The notes: generated from the sequence alone by a model not told the origin. Shown: positions 52,216 to 61,421, counted from the stretch's first letter. The stretch: DNA of 64,000 nt from Nitrospira sp. (GCA_022226955.1 CP092079.1:1457053-1521052), one strand, 5' to 3'. A program made the numbers and translations.

Positions 52216-53769
52216 CTACCGTCTCATCCAGGCAAAGAGTTTCATGAGCCGATTCCTGGTCGTCTGGGTGAAGTGCGCTTTACGCCAGAGATTCACCACC
52301 TTCTTATTGACCTCCGCTTGCGTGGGATAGGGATGAATGGTTCCGGCAATCGCCTTGGCTCCGAGCCCAGCGTTCATTGCTACGGAAAATTCGCCGATCA
52401 TCTCGCCGGCATGCGCCGCCACAATCGTCGCACCAAGAATTTTGTCCGAGCCTTTTTGAATGTGGATCCGCGCAAAGCCTTCCTCTTCTCCGTCAAGGAT
52501 GGCGCGATCGACTTCATCTAGCTTAAACGTATAGGTTTCGACATCAAGCCCCTTCTCTTTCGCGTCTTTCTCATACATCCCGACGTGCGCCACTTCGGGC
52601 GTTGTAAACGTACACCAGGGCATCATCAATGAATCCACATTGGCATAGCCTAGTCCGAAGGGATGAGGGAACAAGGCGTTCTGAATCACGATCTGCGCCA
52701 TTGCATCGGCAGCGTGGGTAAACTTGTAGCGAGAACAGATATCCCCAGCTGCGAAGATGCGTGGGTTGCTCGTCTGCAACCGGCCATTCACCTTCACACC
52801 GTTTTTATCGAACTCGACGCCGATCGCGTCCAACCCCAGTCCCTCCACATTCGGCGTGCGCCCGGCGCCTACCAGAATTTCATCGACGGCAAGATCGTAC
52901 TGCCGGCCATGGGAATCGACGGTAAGATGTTTCCCGTCGGCCGCCTTGCCGACCTTCAGGTCCTTGCCGCAACAGAACAGTTGCACCCCATCCCTCGCCA
53001 TCTGTTGCGCCACGACCTGCGCCGCATCGCGGTCTTCATTCGGCAGGATGCCGTGCAGGGCTTCGACCACATACACCTGGCTTCCAAACCGGGTAAACGA
53101 TTGCGCGAGCTCGCACCCGACAGGCCCGGCGCCGATCACCGCGAGCCGCGGCGGCAGCGCTGTCAGCGAAAACACCGTTTCGTTGGTGAGATACCCAGCC
53201 TCGCGCAACCCGGGAATCTGCGGCGCCGCGGCGCGGGCGCCGGTGCAAATCGCCGCGCTCACAAACCTGAGCGTCCGATTGCCGGCCGGGCCTTCGACCT
53301 GAATCGAATCGAGGCCGGTAAACCGTCCATTGCCAAGGTAGAGATCGACGCCTAGCTTGCTGTAACGCTGAGCCGAGTCGTTGAGGCTGATCTGGGCCCG
53401 CAGTTTGCGCATTCGGGCCATTACGCTCCCGAAATCGTATTGCACCCCAGGCGGAATATGAATCCCGAATTCCTCGGCCTTCCTCAGGTCGGCCCAAGCC
53501 CGCGCGGCGCGAATCACTCCCTTTGACGGCACGCAGCCCACGTTCAGACAATCTCCGCCCATCAAATGCTTTTCGATCAGCGCCACCTTTGCGCCCAAGC
53601 TCGCGGCAACGACCGCCGTGATCAGACCGGCAGTCCCCGCGCCGATGACCACAATGTTATAGCGCCCGGAAGGCTCCGGATTAACCCAGCCGGCAGGATG
53701 CACATGAGCGACAAGCCGCCGATTATGTTCATCGTCCGGCAATATCATGCTCTCGTCATGTTGGCTCAT
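52216..53769 (-). CDS. Mercuric-reductase-like FAD/NAD(P) disulfide oxidoreductase
   Basis: A 517-residue pyridine nucleotide-disulfide oxidoreductase. VVIGAGTAGLITA is the FAD loop. GGDCLNVGCVPSKG holds the redox disulfide. LAVIGAGPVGCELAQ is the NAD(P) loop, and the FAAGDICS motif completes FAD binding. The active-site His lies in GTIHPYPTQAE. It lacks the N-terminal metal-binding domain and the C-terminal vicinal Cys pair of true MerA, so mercury reduction is unlikely. It has an extra basic C-terminus (FTQTTRNRLMKLFAWMRR). Start overlaps the TVP38 stop by 4 bases. Confidence 0.88.
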   Translation of the reverse strand: MSQHDESMILPDDEHNRRLVAHVHPAGWVNPEPSGRYNIVVIGAGTAGLITAVVAASLGAKVALIEKHLMGGDCLNVGCVPSKGVIRAARAWADLRKAEEFGIHIPPGVQYDFGSVMARMRKLRAQISLNDSAQRYSKLGVDLYLGNGRFTGLDSIQVEGPAGNRTLRFVSAAICTGARAAAPQIPGLREAGYLTNETVFSLTALPPRLAVIGAGPVGCELAQSFTRFGSQVYVVEALHGILPNEDRDAAQVVAQQMARDGVQLFCCGKDLKVGKAADGKHLTVDSHGRQYDLAVDEILVGAGRTPNVEGLGLDAIGVEFDKNGVKVNGRLQTSNPRIFAAGDICSRYKFTHAADAMAQIVIQNALFPHPFGLGYANVDSLMMPWCTFTTPEVAHVGMYEKDAKEKGLDVETYTFKLDEVDRAILDGEEEGFARIHIQKGSDKILGATIVAAHAGEMIGEFSVAMNAGLGAKAIAGTIHPYPTQAEVNKKVVNLWRKAHFTQTTRNRLMKLFAWMRR

Positions 53770-54482
53770 CGCCGCGCTCCTCTGAATCTCTTATAGACCG
53801 CCGGAACAAGGGCCAACAGCCCCAGCAAGACAAACGCCCCAATCACGTTCGGCGAGGCGATTTCTTTCAGCGAATTGATCGTGCCCAACTGCCGCCCGGC
53901 ATAGGCATAGACAAACGAGCCGGGGATGATCCCCAACGCCGTCGCCGCAACATATGTACCGGCTTTCATGCGCGTCAGGCCGGAGACGAGGTTGATGGCG
54001 AAGAACGGAAACAAGGGAATCAGCCGCAACGTCATTAGGTAGTTGAAGGCATTCTCGGAAAACCCTTGCTGAACGGGCCCCAGCCACTTTCCAAACTTCT
54101 GCTCGACCCAATCGCGCAAAAGATACCGCGCGGCAAGAAATGAAAGCGTGGCTCCCGTTGTCGCGCCCAGATTGACAAACAGAGTGCCCAGCAGGCTGCC
54201 GAAGAGAAATCCTCCAGCCAGCGTCAGAATGACCGCGCCAGGCAGAGACAATCCCGTCACGACAATGTAGGTCAGAATAAAGAGGCCGACGGCGGCCGCA
54301 TAGTTCGCCTCAGTAAAGGCCAGCAAGTGATCGCGATTGTTTTTCAATGCGTCGAGGGACAGCAGCCGTCCCAGATCGAAGTAGAGAAACAGCCCGATGG
54401 CGAGGGCAATCCCTGCCAATATGGCAAACTTGCTTCTGTTCGATTGCTGAGATGGATTGGGCGTCGGCGCGTGACTGGTCAT
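53766..54482 (-). CDS. TVP38/TMEM64 (VTT/DedA superfamily) membrane protein
   Basis: A 238-residue protein with about six hydrophobic segments. It carries the VTT signature (LPGAVILTLAGGFLFGSLLG, then ATTGATLSFLAARYLLRD) and LRLIPLFPFFAINLVSGLT. Known relatives are lipid scramblase-like membrane proteins. It is the first gene of a coupled pair with the mercuric-reductase-like enzyme, a recurrent neighbourhood. The start at 54482 was chosen because the upstream extension lacks conservation; an earlier start is open to 54578. Confidence 0.88.
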   Translation of the reverse strand: MTSHAPTPNPSQQSNRSKFAILAGIALAIGLFLYFDLGRLLSLDALKNNRDHLLAFTEANYAAAVGLFILTYIVVTGLSLPGAVILTLAGGFLFGSLLGTLFVNLGATTGATLSFLAARYLLRDWVEQKFGKWLGPVQQGFSENAFNYLMTLRLIPLFPFFAINLVSGLTRMKAGTYVAATALGIIPGSFVYAYAGRQLGTINSLKEIASPNVIGAFVLLGLLALVPAVYKRFRGARR

Positions 54483-54669
54483 AGCGGTTTCGTCCGTATC
54501 ATGGGGACTCCCCCTCAGGTCTGTCAATGGAGCCCCCTGGCGGCAGGGTCGAAACCGCGGCCGGTTTCTGACAACCACGCGCAGACCGAGCCGCGCTCCA
54601 TTGCGCTGGAACCGGAGCGACTTGTCAACAGAGGGCTAATTCCCGTACCCTTCGACCGGAGGCCAACAC

Positions 54670-55314
54670 ATGGATGACGATTCTCGGTTAACACAATCCA
54701 AAATGCAGTGGGCCAAAGCCCGGCGCGGTGGCGAAGAGCGCGAAGTCTTCTACGAAGGCGACGACCGGCTTCCGCCAGGGCAACACCTTGTCGAAACCTT
54801 TCCGGTCCTGGATCTCGGATTCAAACCGGACATCCCGCTCTCGGAATGGACGCTGACCATCGGCGGATTTGTGACGACACCGGTCACTTGGACATGGGAG
54901 CAATTTCTTCAGCAGCCTCACATCCAAGACCGCTCGGACTTTCACTGCGTCACCTCCTGGAGCCGCTACGACAACGACTGGGAAGGCGTGAGTTTTCGCC
55001 AGCTCATGGCCGTCGTGAAACCGCTGTCGCTCGCCAAATTCGTCCTATTCAAGTCCTACGACGACTACACAACGAATCTGCCGATCGAGGTCTGCGACGA
55101 TGCCGACGTGCTGCTGACCTATAAGTGGAATGAACAGCCGCTGACCAAGGAGCATGGCGGCCCAGTCCGCGTCATTGTCCCCAAGCGCTATGCATGGAAG
55201 GGCGCGAAGTGGATCAAGGAGATCACGTTTTCAGATAAGGATGAGAAGGGGTTTTGGGAAGTGCGCGGCTATTCCAACACTGCCCTACCCTGGCAGAACG
55301 ACCGGTATGGCTGA
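54670..55314 (+). CDS. Sulfite-oxidase-like molybdopterin oxidoreductase
   Basis: A 214-residue protein of the sulfite oxidase / MsrP-like family. FETFPVLDLG-like and PLSEWTLTIGGFVTTPVTWT are the family start. The molybdenum-coordinating Cys is in DFHCVTSWSRYDNDW (about 97). PKRYAWKGAKWIKEITF and GFWEVRGYSNTALPW complete the fold. No Tat signal peptide is visible, so it would act in the cytoplasm unless exported another way. GGAGG site before the ATG. Divergent from the TVP38 operon and convergent with ydbL. Confidence 0.9.
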   Translation: MDDDSRLTQSKMQWAKARRGGEEREVFYEGDDRLPPGQHLVETFPVLDLGFKPDIPLSEWTLTIGGFVTTPVTWTWEQFLQQPHIQDRSDFHCVTSWSRYDNDWEGVSFRQLMAVVKPLSLAKFVLFKSYDDYTTNLPIEVCDDADVLLTYKWNEQPLTKEHGGPVRVIVPKRYAWKGAKWIKEITFSDKDEKGFWEVRGYSNTALPWQNDRYG

Positions 55315-55322
55315 AAGACGCG

Positions 55323-55655
55323 CTATTTCTTGGTCCAGCCGTTCGGCCCCTCGACATGATGGCCCGGCTTCGTGTTCTGAATCGCCTTCTGTCCTGCCAA
55401 AGTCTCGACGGCCGTGACCTGCGTACCGTTCTTCTTCGCGATCTCTTCGTACGCCTGCCGCCGCTTCGTATTGATCTCGCGAACCAGCGCATGCACCTCG
55501 TCCTCGCCCGACACCGCGCCCAAATACCCGCTGGATTTTTCGCCCACTAGCCCCTTGGCTTTCGCCTCATCCAGCGATAATGCCTGCGCGAACAGCGGCG
55601 CGCCGGCGAGAACCGCCGCCATGACCCCAATCACCGCCCATTGCCCGATACTCAT
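55323..55655 (-). CDS. ydbL: YdbL-family (DUF1318) periplasmic protein
   Basis: A 110-residue protein with a signal peptide (cleavage likely after LFAQA). The DUF1318/YdbL domain follows (LSLDEAKAKGLVGEKSSGYL, then VHALVREINTKRRQAYEEI). Last gene of the ydbH-ynbE-ydbL operon, 19 bases after ynbE. In E. coli YdbL works with YdbH and YnbE in outer-membrane lipid homeostasis. An AAGGAGG site precedes the ATG. Confidence 0.9.
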   Translation of the reverse strand: MSIGQWAVIGVMAAVLAGAPLFAQALSLDEAKAKGLVGEKSSGYLGAVSGEDEVHALVREINTKRRQAYEEIAKKNGTQVTAVETLAGQKAIQNTKPGHHVEGPNGWTKK

Positions 55656-55674
55656 CGCACCCTCCTTCGCGACA

Positions 55675-55878
55675 TTAGAATAATCCGCTCTGGCCGGACA
55701 AGACGCGGTCCAGATCCTTGTCTACCTTGACGCGAACCTCGTGGTCGATCTTCACGTTCAGATTGATCGTAATCGGCTTATCCGGCGCTTCGACCTCCAC
55801 ACGCGGCGTACAGCCTCCCATCACAAGGACCAGCCCGCAGATCATCCCAACCGAAATCCCTCTCGCCCATATGCTCAT
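55675..55878 (-). CDS. ynbE: YnbE-family outer-membrane lipoprotein
   Basis: A 67-residue lipoprotein (lipobox VMGGC, Cys at about 23). A short strand-rich mature part follows (RVEVEAPDKPITINLNVKI, then VRVKVDKDLDRVL), the YnbE signature. In E. coli YnbE oligomerises on YdbH to complete a bridge across the periplasm. Start 55878 follows a GGAGAGG site, with the upstream open frame belonging to the ydbH end. Middle gene of the operon. Confidence 0.88.
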   Translation of the reverse strand: MSIWARGISVGMICGLVLVMGGCTPRVEVEAPDKPITINLNVKIDHEVRVKVDKDLDRVLSGQSGLF

Positions 55879-55897
55879 AACCTCTCCCTCCGATACC

Positions 55898-58690
55898 TTA
55901 TCGCCCACGCACACGGTGTTCGAGCGTCCCCTCAATATCCTGCACGAGCCGAAGACTTTGCAAGAGCGCTGGAATATTTTCCTGAACGTTCAGATTGAAA
56001 TGGATTGGCGGGCTTTTCTTCATGTCCGGATTTCTTCCCTCCAATTGCGCCGCCAACTGCAACACGCCGTCTTCAGCATACTGCACCCCCACCCGCAGAG
56101 CCGTATACTGAAAATTGCTGAGCGCCTGAGCCGCCAGTTTCACACTCGAATCGGCATCGGCCAGGAAGGCCCCGGAATCCGGTGAGGGCTGGTAACGGAT
56201 GACCCCTCCAGGCGCTTCGGCTTCGACCATGCCATCCTTGACACTCACGCCTCCTCTCGCCGTCACCGTGACCGGGATCGTCCCGCTCAACAGGCCGGTC
56301 CCCTGTAATCCCTTTTGCTGTTCAAGACTCAACAGCTTCGCCAAATCGAATCGCCGCAACGACAACACCAGCCGGTGAGGCGGCTTCGCCGGATCGACCT
56401 GAAGACCGGGGCTCGTCACAGATCCTCCGAACAGACTGGCCTGAATATCCTTGATACCGAGCACCGGCCAGGGATCGGACAGCGTCCACCGCAGATCGGC
56501 GGTCGCCGACACATCGTTCAATGCTACTCCCGCCTGAATAGAGGCCACCTGCACCACCGCCGGCTGACGCGACCGCAGCTGTTCACCACCCAAGAGATCG
56601 AAATTCAATGTCGTGTCGATCCCTTCAATCGTCACCCCCTGAACGACGGCGGACAGCCGATCCGCCTGAACTGTGATCGCGCCGGGGTGAAGCATAACCG
56701 GCTCGGAATCCTTCATGGAGTCCTTCGATCGGCTGGATGCCCACGCAACATCCGTACTGGCCGTGATCCGGCCTGCCGTGAGATCGAATGCAGCGGGCAA
56801 GCCAGGCAGCCACTTCTGCAAACGATTCGCCTCTGCGTCAAACTGGAGCGGCCCCAACACCAGTCGCGCCGACCCTTCACTCTCTCCAAACGATTGCGCC
56901 ACCTTGGCCGTCACAACGCCCTCGCGCCCCGGGAAATCGCCCCGCACGTCGGCCTTGATCCCGGCCTGATTTGCCGTGAACTTCATCTGCCAGGCAGAGG
57001 GCGGAAACGCCACTGGCAGCGGCTCGACGCGCACGCCGGCCAAATCGATCCCGCCCTGAGCGGTCCATGAATTCCCTGCGGATTCGGCACTCTGGAGCGC
57101 CAGGGTGCCCTCGGCCAGCGTGACATCGTATCCGGCCGAACGAATGCCTTGCGCGCCGATCCGAAGCGTTCCTGGGCCGGCCGTGCATTGACCGGATGCC
57201 AGCGCGCAACGGACCGGAATCGGCGCCGCCACATCGATGGCCGCGGACGCTATCGCTACAGGTCCTTGTTGAAATTGTTTCACGGTCATCATGGATGGCA
57301 CCTGCACGGTACCGGTCACCACGCGCTGCTTGAGGGCCACGCGCCCCCACAGATCACCCCGGACGTCTCGCACAGAGATCCCCACAGTCAAACTCGGGGG
57401 CACCAGCCCTCGCAGATGGAACTCCCCCTCAGCCGACACGAGCTCTTGACCGACTACATCTGCGAGAACGACATCCACGTCGATTGCCAGCGGCCCCGCC
57501 GCGGCCCCATAGCTCACATGGACCGGGCCATCCATCGTCAAACGGATTGGCGATTCCGCCCAATAGAGCATGCCCTGAAGCGGCTGGCGCGGTTCGATGC
57601 GAAGCGGCTGATCGCCCCGCGGCAACAACGACTTCACCGCATCTGGCACAATGCGCGGTTGCATATTCACCGTCGCCGTTCCCAACAGGCCAGGATCGAT
57701 CGTCCATCCCAGCCGCGCCGGGGATCCGGAAAAATTCCCGGACGAGGATAGGGCAATCTGCTTGGCCACGCCTTTCAATTCCGGCAACGTCACGGTGACT
57801 TGAAACGATCCTTGAAAGAGCGATTCCGGGCTCTCGCGAAGCGCACTTAGCGACGCGCCGGAGGGGGCCGTTCCCGTCCATGCGACCGCCACCGCCCCCG
57901 ACACTTGGCTCAACTCCGGTCCGATCGGAACCGCGAGGGCAATGAACGGAGCGAACTCTCGAACATTGATCTCTAATTTTCCTTCAACCTGCACCTGCCC
58001 GTCACGCGCCTGCGCGGTCGACTGCCAGGTGAGAATCGGAGCGGCCTGCGTCCGTTGCGAGACCAGCGTCGCCGCCCATGTCGTCGCCGAATGCCCGGTC
58101 AGAGACAGCGTATACGACGCGGTCTCACGCCCTTGAAACGACAGCCGCCCGCCGAGCTCGCCATTCCGCTGTTCGATCACGCCCTGAATGGCCACTCGAC
58201 GAAGCGGACCGGTCGCCTGCTCGCGGAACACCGTTACCTGATTCAACTGCACCTCTTCGAATGGCAACACCGGGATCCGTCGCAGCAAATCGCCGGCCGT
58301 GAGCACATTCCATGGAGATCCACTGACGTCGCCCGGCGCATTCGCACCGGTGGACAGCTGGCCTTGATCGTGGAGCATCTGAATCGCCAGATACGGCAAC
58401 ACCACTCGCGAAACTCGGCCCTGCAGAAGATCGGGCAATCGATACTCCATCTGCACGTCGGTCACGGAAACCATCAACACCTCATCGCCCAGATCCAGCT
58501 GAAACGAGACGACTGGAATCGAGAGTTCCTGCCATCCAGGATACCCCAATTGCACAATCACATTCCGATACCCCTGCTGGCTCAACCACTGCGTCGCTCC
58601 GTACGAGACCACCAACGGAATCAGAAGATAGACGCACATCAGGCTCAGAAAAGCCACGAGCGCAATACGTTGATATCGATAGTGCAGCAT
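55898..58690 (-). CDS. ydbH: YdbH-family AsmA-like intermembrane phospholipid transport protein
   Basis: A protein of about 930 residues. An N-terminal inner-membrane helix (LVAFLSLMCVYLLIPLVV) is followed by a long, repetitive beta-rich domain of the AsmA/TamB/YdbH bridge type. The family C-terminus is present (LLSGTIPVTVTARGGVSVKD, then EAEAPGGVIRYQPS and ALSNFQYTALRVGVQYAEDG). Known E. coli role: lipid transport between inner and outer membranes, partly redundant with TamB and YhdP. First gene of ydbH-ynbE-ydbL. Start taken at ATG 58690; a GTG at 58738 is possible. Confidence 0.88.
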   Translation of the reverse strand: MLHYRYQRIALVAFLSLMCVYLLIPLVVSYGATQWLSQQGYRNVIVQLGYPGWQELSIPVVSFQLDLGDEVLMVSVTDVQMEYRLPDLLQGRVSRVVLPYLAIQMLHDQGQLSTGANAPGDVSGSPWNVLTAGDLLRRIPVLPFEEVQLNQVTVFREQATGPLRRVAIQGVIEQRNGELGGRLSFQGRETASYTLSLTGHSATTWAATLVSQRTQAAPILTWQSTAQARDGQVQVEGKLEINVREFAPFIALAVPIGPELSQVSGAVAVAWTGTAPSGASLSALRESPESLFQGSFQVTVTLPELKGVAKQIALSSSGNFSGSPARLGWTIDPGLLGTATVNMQPRIVPDAVKSLLPRGDQPLRIEPRQPLQGMLYWAESPIRLTMDGPVHVSYGAAAGPLAIDVDVVLADVVGQELVSAEGEFHLRGLVPPSLTVGISVRDVRGDLWGRVALKQRVVTGTVQVPSMMTVKQFQQGPVAIASAAIDVAAPIPVRCALASGQCTAGPGTLRIGAQGIRSAGYDVTLAEGTLALQSAESAGNSWTAQGGIDLAGVRVEPLPVAFPPSAWQMKFTANQAGIKADVRGDFPGREGVVTAKVAQSFGESEGSARLVLGPLQFDAEANRLQKWLPGLPAAFDLTAGRITASTDVAWASSRSKDSMKDSEPVMLHPGAITVQADRLSAVVQGVTIEGIDTTLNFDLLGGEQLRSRQPAVVQVASIQAGVALNDVSATADLRWTLSDPWPVLGIKDIQASLFGGSVTSPGLQVDPAKPPHRLVLSLRRFDLAKLLSLEQQKGLQGTGLLSGTIPVTVTARGGVSVKDGMVEAEAPGGVIRYQPSPDSGAFLADADSSVKLAAQALSNFQYTALRVGVQYAEDGVLQLAAQLEGRNPDMKKSPPIHFNLNVQENIPALLQSLRLVQDIEGTLEHRVRGR

Positions 58691-58844
58691 GCCGATTTGT
58701 CTCACCCTCTCTCTAGCACCTCCAGGGTTGTCGACCACTGGCCCCCACTATGTCAAGGGTTGGACCAGACAATGAGTCCCGATCCAATATCTCTCTGTAT
58801 CTTCTGATGACAGCCAGATTTCCCTGTCGGTACTATCACGATCC

Positions 58845-59817
58845 ATGACCGTCCTCATCAAGACGCCGCACGAGCCGCACGTTGGTCGCGACCGGATCGT
58901 CAAAATCGAATTCTGGCCTCTCGATATCCCGATTACCGACCCATTTGTCGTCGCAACCGGCGCTCCTGTCATCGCGGAAAACGTCTTCGTCCGCATCACC
59001 CTCCATGACGGCGCCCAAGGCTATGGAGAATCCGCTCTCTTCCCAGAAGCCGGTGGAGAGACTCGCGATTCCTGCCTGGCCGCTCTCCGCCAACTTGCCG
59101 CGCCATTGATCGGAGCATCGGCGGGACACTATACCCGGATCGCCGCCGAGATGGCGCAGACCGCGCCGGCTCGTCCTGCCGCCCGCTGTGGTCTTGAGAC
59201 GGCCATGATCGATGCCTTCTGTCGATCAAGACACATTCCCCTATGGCAGCTCTGGGGCGGACAAGACGTCCGCGCCCGAGAGACCGACATCACCATTCCC
59301 ATCGCCACGCTGGGAAAATCTGTGTCTTTAGCCCGCAGCTGGTACGCACAAGGCTTTCGCCTGTTTAAAAGGAAGGTGGGCAACGATGTGGATCAGGATA
59401 TTCGCCGGCTGGAAGCCGTGCATCGTGCGCTGCCGGGCATCGTGTTTATCGGCGACGGGAACCAGGGATTCACGCGTGAGGACTGCCTGGCCTTCGCCCG
59501 AGTCGGACTACATCAATATCAAAATTATGAAAACAGGCGTGGTTGAAGCGGTCGCGATTGCAACCGCAACGCTCGCCGCCGGATTGAAACTGATGGTGGG
59601 TGGAATGGTTGAAACCCGCATCGCGATGGGCTGCTCGTTCAGCCTCGTCATGGGGATCAAGGGCTTCGATATTCTGGATCTCGATACGCCACTCCTCTTG
59701 GCGGCGGACCCTGTGCAGGGAGGCTATCGCTATCGAGACGCTCACCTTGAACCCTGGGTCGGCCACGGCCTTGCCCTCGCGGCCCAGCCAAACCACGACG
59801 TCGAAACGGTCCAATAG
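58845..59817 (+). pseudogene. Dipeptide epimerase (enolase superfamily) with internal deletion and frameshift
   Basis: The first frame (58845-59546) gives the lid domain and the start of the barrel: GYGESALFPEAGGETR, LFKRKVGNDVDQD (K-x-K acid/base), FIGDGNQGF (first metal Asp). Near 59501-59506 the sequence jumps, in another frame, to DYINIKIMKTGVVEA (second catalytic Lys), VGGMVETRIAMGCSF and DLDTPLLLAADPVQGGYR. About 55 residues that should lie between, including the metal-binding Glu and the Asp of the DES motif, are gone. The product cannot be active. Known relatives racemise L-Ala-D/L-Glu. An assembly error cannot be excluded. Confidence 0.82.
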
Positions 59818-59823
59818 ATCCCT

Positions 59824-60405
59824 CTACTTGGAATCCATCCCGATAGATTGATTCGAATGCATCACAGTTCGCTGACCGCTACTCGTCGACGAACTACTAC
59901 TAGCGCCGGTGCCCGCCCCCGCCAGCGCGTTATCCCCCAATCCTCCCCCGTCTCCAGCCTTCGATCCCACGGAGCCGCCCACCTCTGGCAACGCAGCCGG
60001 TCCCGACGCAATGGATTTATCCATAGTCACATGTCCATCCTGGTACTGCGTCAGCACAAATCTTGTCGATCCCTCCGAGTCTTCCTTTGCAGAAGCATAG
60101 GCTTGATAGGCAATCCCCTCCGCCCCCCCAAGAAATCGCATACCGACTGAATAGAACTTCAACGGATGAATGGGATTGAAGCCGACCGCCCACAAATCTC
60201 CGGCGAAAGATCCGCTTTGAGCACGGTGCAACTGCTGCAACCGATGGATCTCCGTCAGCGCAACCTCCGCTTCCACCGATTGCGCGCGCTTGGTGAAATG
60301 CCGGTAGGCCGGTATGGCCACCGCCGCAAGAATCCCGACGGTCGCGACGACAATCGTCATCTCCACAAGCGTGAAGCCTGTTCGGGATAAACGCGGAATC
60401 TTCAT
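59824..60405 (-). CDS. Type IV pilin-like protein with Gly/Ser-rich tail
   Basis: A 193-residue protein. A short leader ends in the prepilin motif GFTLVEMTIVVATVGILAAV. The mature helix and a small globular part follow (RHFTKRAQSVEAEVALTEIH, FNPIHPLKFYSVG). The last 50 residues are Gly/Ala/Ser-rich and probably disordered, ending in a Ser run. No other pilus gene lies nearby. It starts 3 bases after the stop of a HAMP membrane protein gene, so they form an operon. Confidence 0.83.
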   Translation of the reverse strand: MKIPRLSRTGFTLVEMTIVVATVGILAAVAIPAYRHFTKRAQSVEAEVALTEIHRLQQLHRAQSGSFAGDLWAVGFNPIHPLKFYSVGMRFLGGAEGIAYQAYASAKEDSEGSTRFVLTQYQDGHVTMDKSIASGPAALPEVGGSVGSKAGDGGGLGDNALAGAGTGASSSSSTSSGQRTVMHSNQSIGMDSK

Positions 60406-60408
60406 AGA

Positions 60409-61011
60409 TCAACGAACCCGCGTAAACGAGAACTCGCCGAGAATCTTTTCAAGAGACGCGGCCGCCTGCTGCGCCTTCTGAACGGACTCCGGATGCTCCA
60501 GTTGATTCGAGGCCAATACCGCTTGAAGCGCTGCCGTCTGGCGATGCATATCTCCAAACGCCTGTTCGATCTTGGCCAATGCTTGGTTAGCCGTCGATGC
60601 CAGCTCATCCAAACGATCGGATGGTCTAAACTCCACCCGCCGGCTTAGATTCCCCTTCGCCCATTCCTGAAGGCTCTGATCAAGCTGAATTAATGGTCCC
60701 GCCACCCGGCGGGTCAAGACCAGGCTGAAAATGACCGCTCCAAGAAACAGGACCGGCACCGCCACCGACACGGTTTCACTGAGCAACAACATCTCGCTGG
60801 CGGCGGCCTGACGCTCCTCAAGTGAGCCGCCGCGATACAGGGTCGCCATCGGACCAAGATGCGGTCCATAAAAAGCCAGTGTGAAAAACAAGGCGGCATA
60901 CAAAAAGAGCAGGAGGCCAATCCAGGCGGCATACCCTTTTTGCACAGAGTGTAGAAAGAACGCTTTCCGATACTCCTGCGAAGACGGCATGGCCTCTGTT
61001 GCGATAGGCAT
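60409..61011 (-). CDS. HAMP-domain membrane protein without output domain (paralog 3)
   Basis: A 200-residue protein. Helices lie at about 28-48 and 83-105 (VAVPVLFLGAVIFSLVL) with a short periplasmic loop between. A HAMP linker follows (VAGPLIQLDQSLQEWAKGNL, RRVEFRPSDRLDELA), then a cytoplasmic coiled coil to the end. Same layout as the two proteins at 30420-31819, and again placed directly before a pilin-like gene. A GGGAGAGG site precedes the ATG. Confidence 0.82.
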   Translation of the reverse strand: MPIATEAMPSSQEYRKAFFLHSVQKGYAAWIGLLLFLYAALFFTLAFYGPHLGPMATLYRGGSLEERQAAASEMLLLSETVSVAVPVLFLGAVIFSLVLTRRVAGPLIQLDQSLQEWAKGNLSRRVEFRPSDRLDELASTANQALAKIEQAFGDMHRQTAALQAVLASNQLEHPESVQKAQQAAASLEKILGEFSFTRVR

Positions 61012-61153
61012 CGTTCCTCTCCCTTATCCTGCCTGCGAGCAAGCAATCCCTAGATTCCTGGCACTTACAAAGCAGGCTATCACCAGACGGGAGCGCCACC
61101 AAGCAAATCAGCTGTTCAGGTGGGGAAATACGAACTCAGCGATGCAGAAAGGA

Positions 61154-61363
61154 TCACGCGACGGGGGAAGATCCGTCCGGCTCGTGGCAGCGTTTGCAAT
61201 ACAGCATCTGACCCATCTGGCGCGACCGCCCCTCCGGCGTCAGCACCCACGGGCGAGAGAAGAACGGCGGGTGATGACGCACATGCTGCCCATGCCCGCA
61301 AGCCAGATCCGCGACCCAGTCGCTATGCTCATCGAGATGGTAGCCAATAATCGGTTGATTCAT
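61154..61363 (-). CDS. DUF3565 small protein
   Basis: A 69-residue protein matching DUF3565: IIGYHLDEHSDWVADLACGH, GQHVRHHPPFFSRPWVLT, then YCKRCHEP. Conserved Cys and His residues (CGH, HVRHH, CKRC) suggest a zinc site. Function unknown. Stands alone between the HAMP/pilin pair and the lipoprotein operon. Confidence 0.85.
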   Translation of the reverse strand: MNQPIIGYHLDEHSDWVADLACGHGQHVRHHPPFFSRPWVLTPEGRSRQMGQMLYCKRCHEPDGSSPVA

Positions 61364-61421
61364 GCACGAATCCCCAGCAGCAAATCACTCACCGGTTGTT
61401 CCTGTTTGCTCAAGACGATCG

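Noticed and set aside
52216-53769. Mercury-resistance (mer) operon
   Set aside because: The enzyme lacks the N-terminal HMA domain and the C-terminal Cys pair, and no merR/merT/merP is nearby.
59490-59560. Programmed frameshift in the dipeptide epimerase
   Set aside because: Shifting frame does not restore the protein: about 55 residues with metal ligands are absent, so it is a deletion, not recoding.
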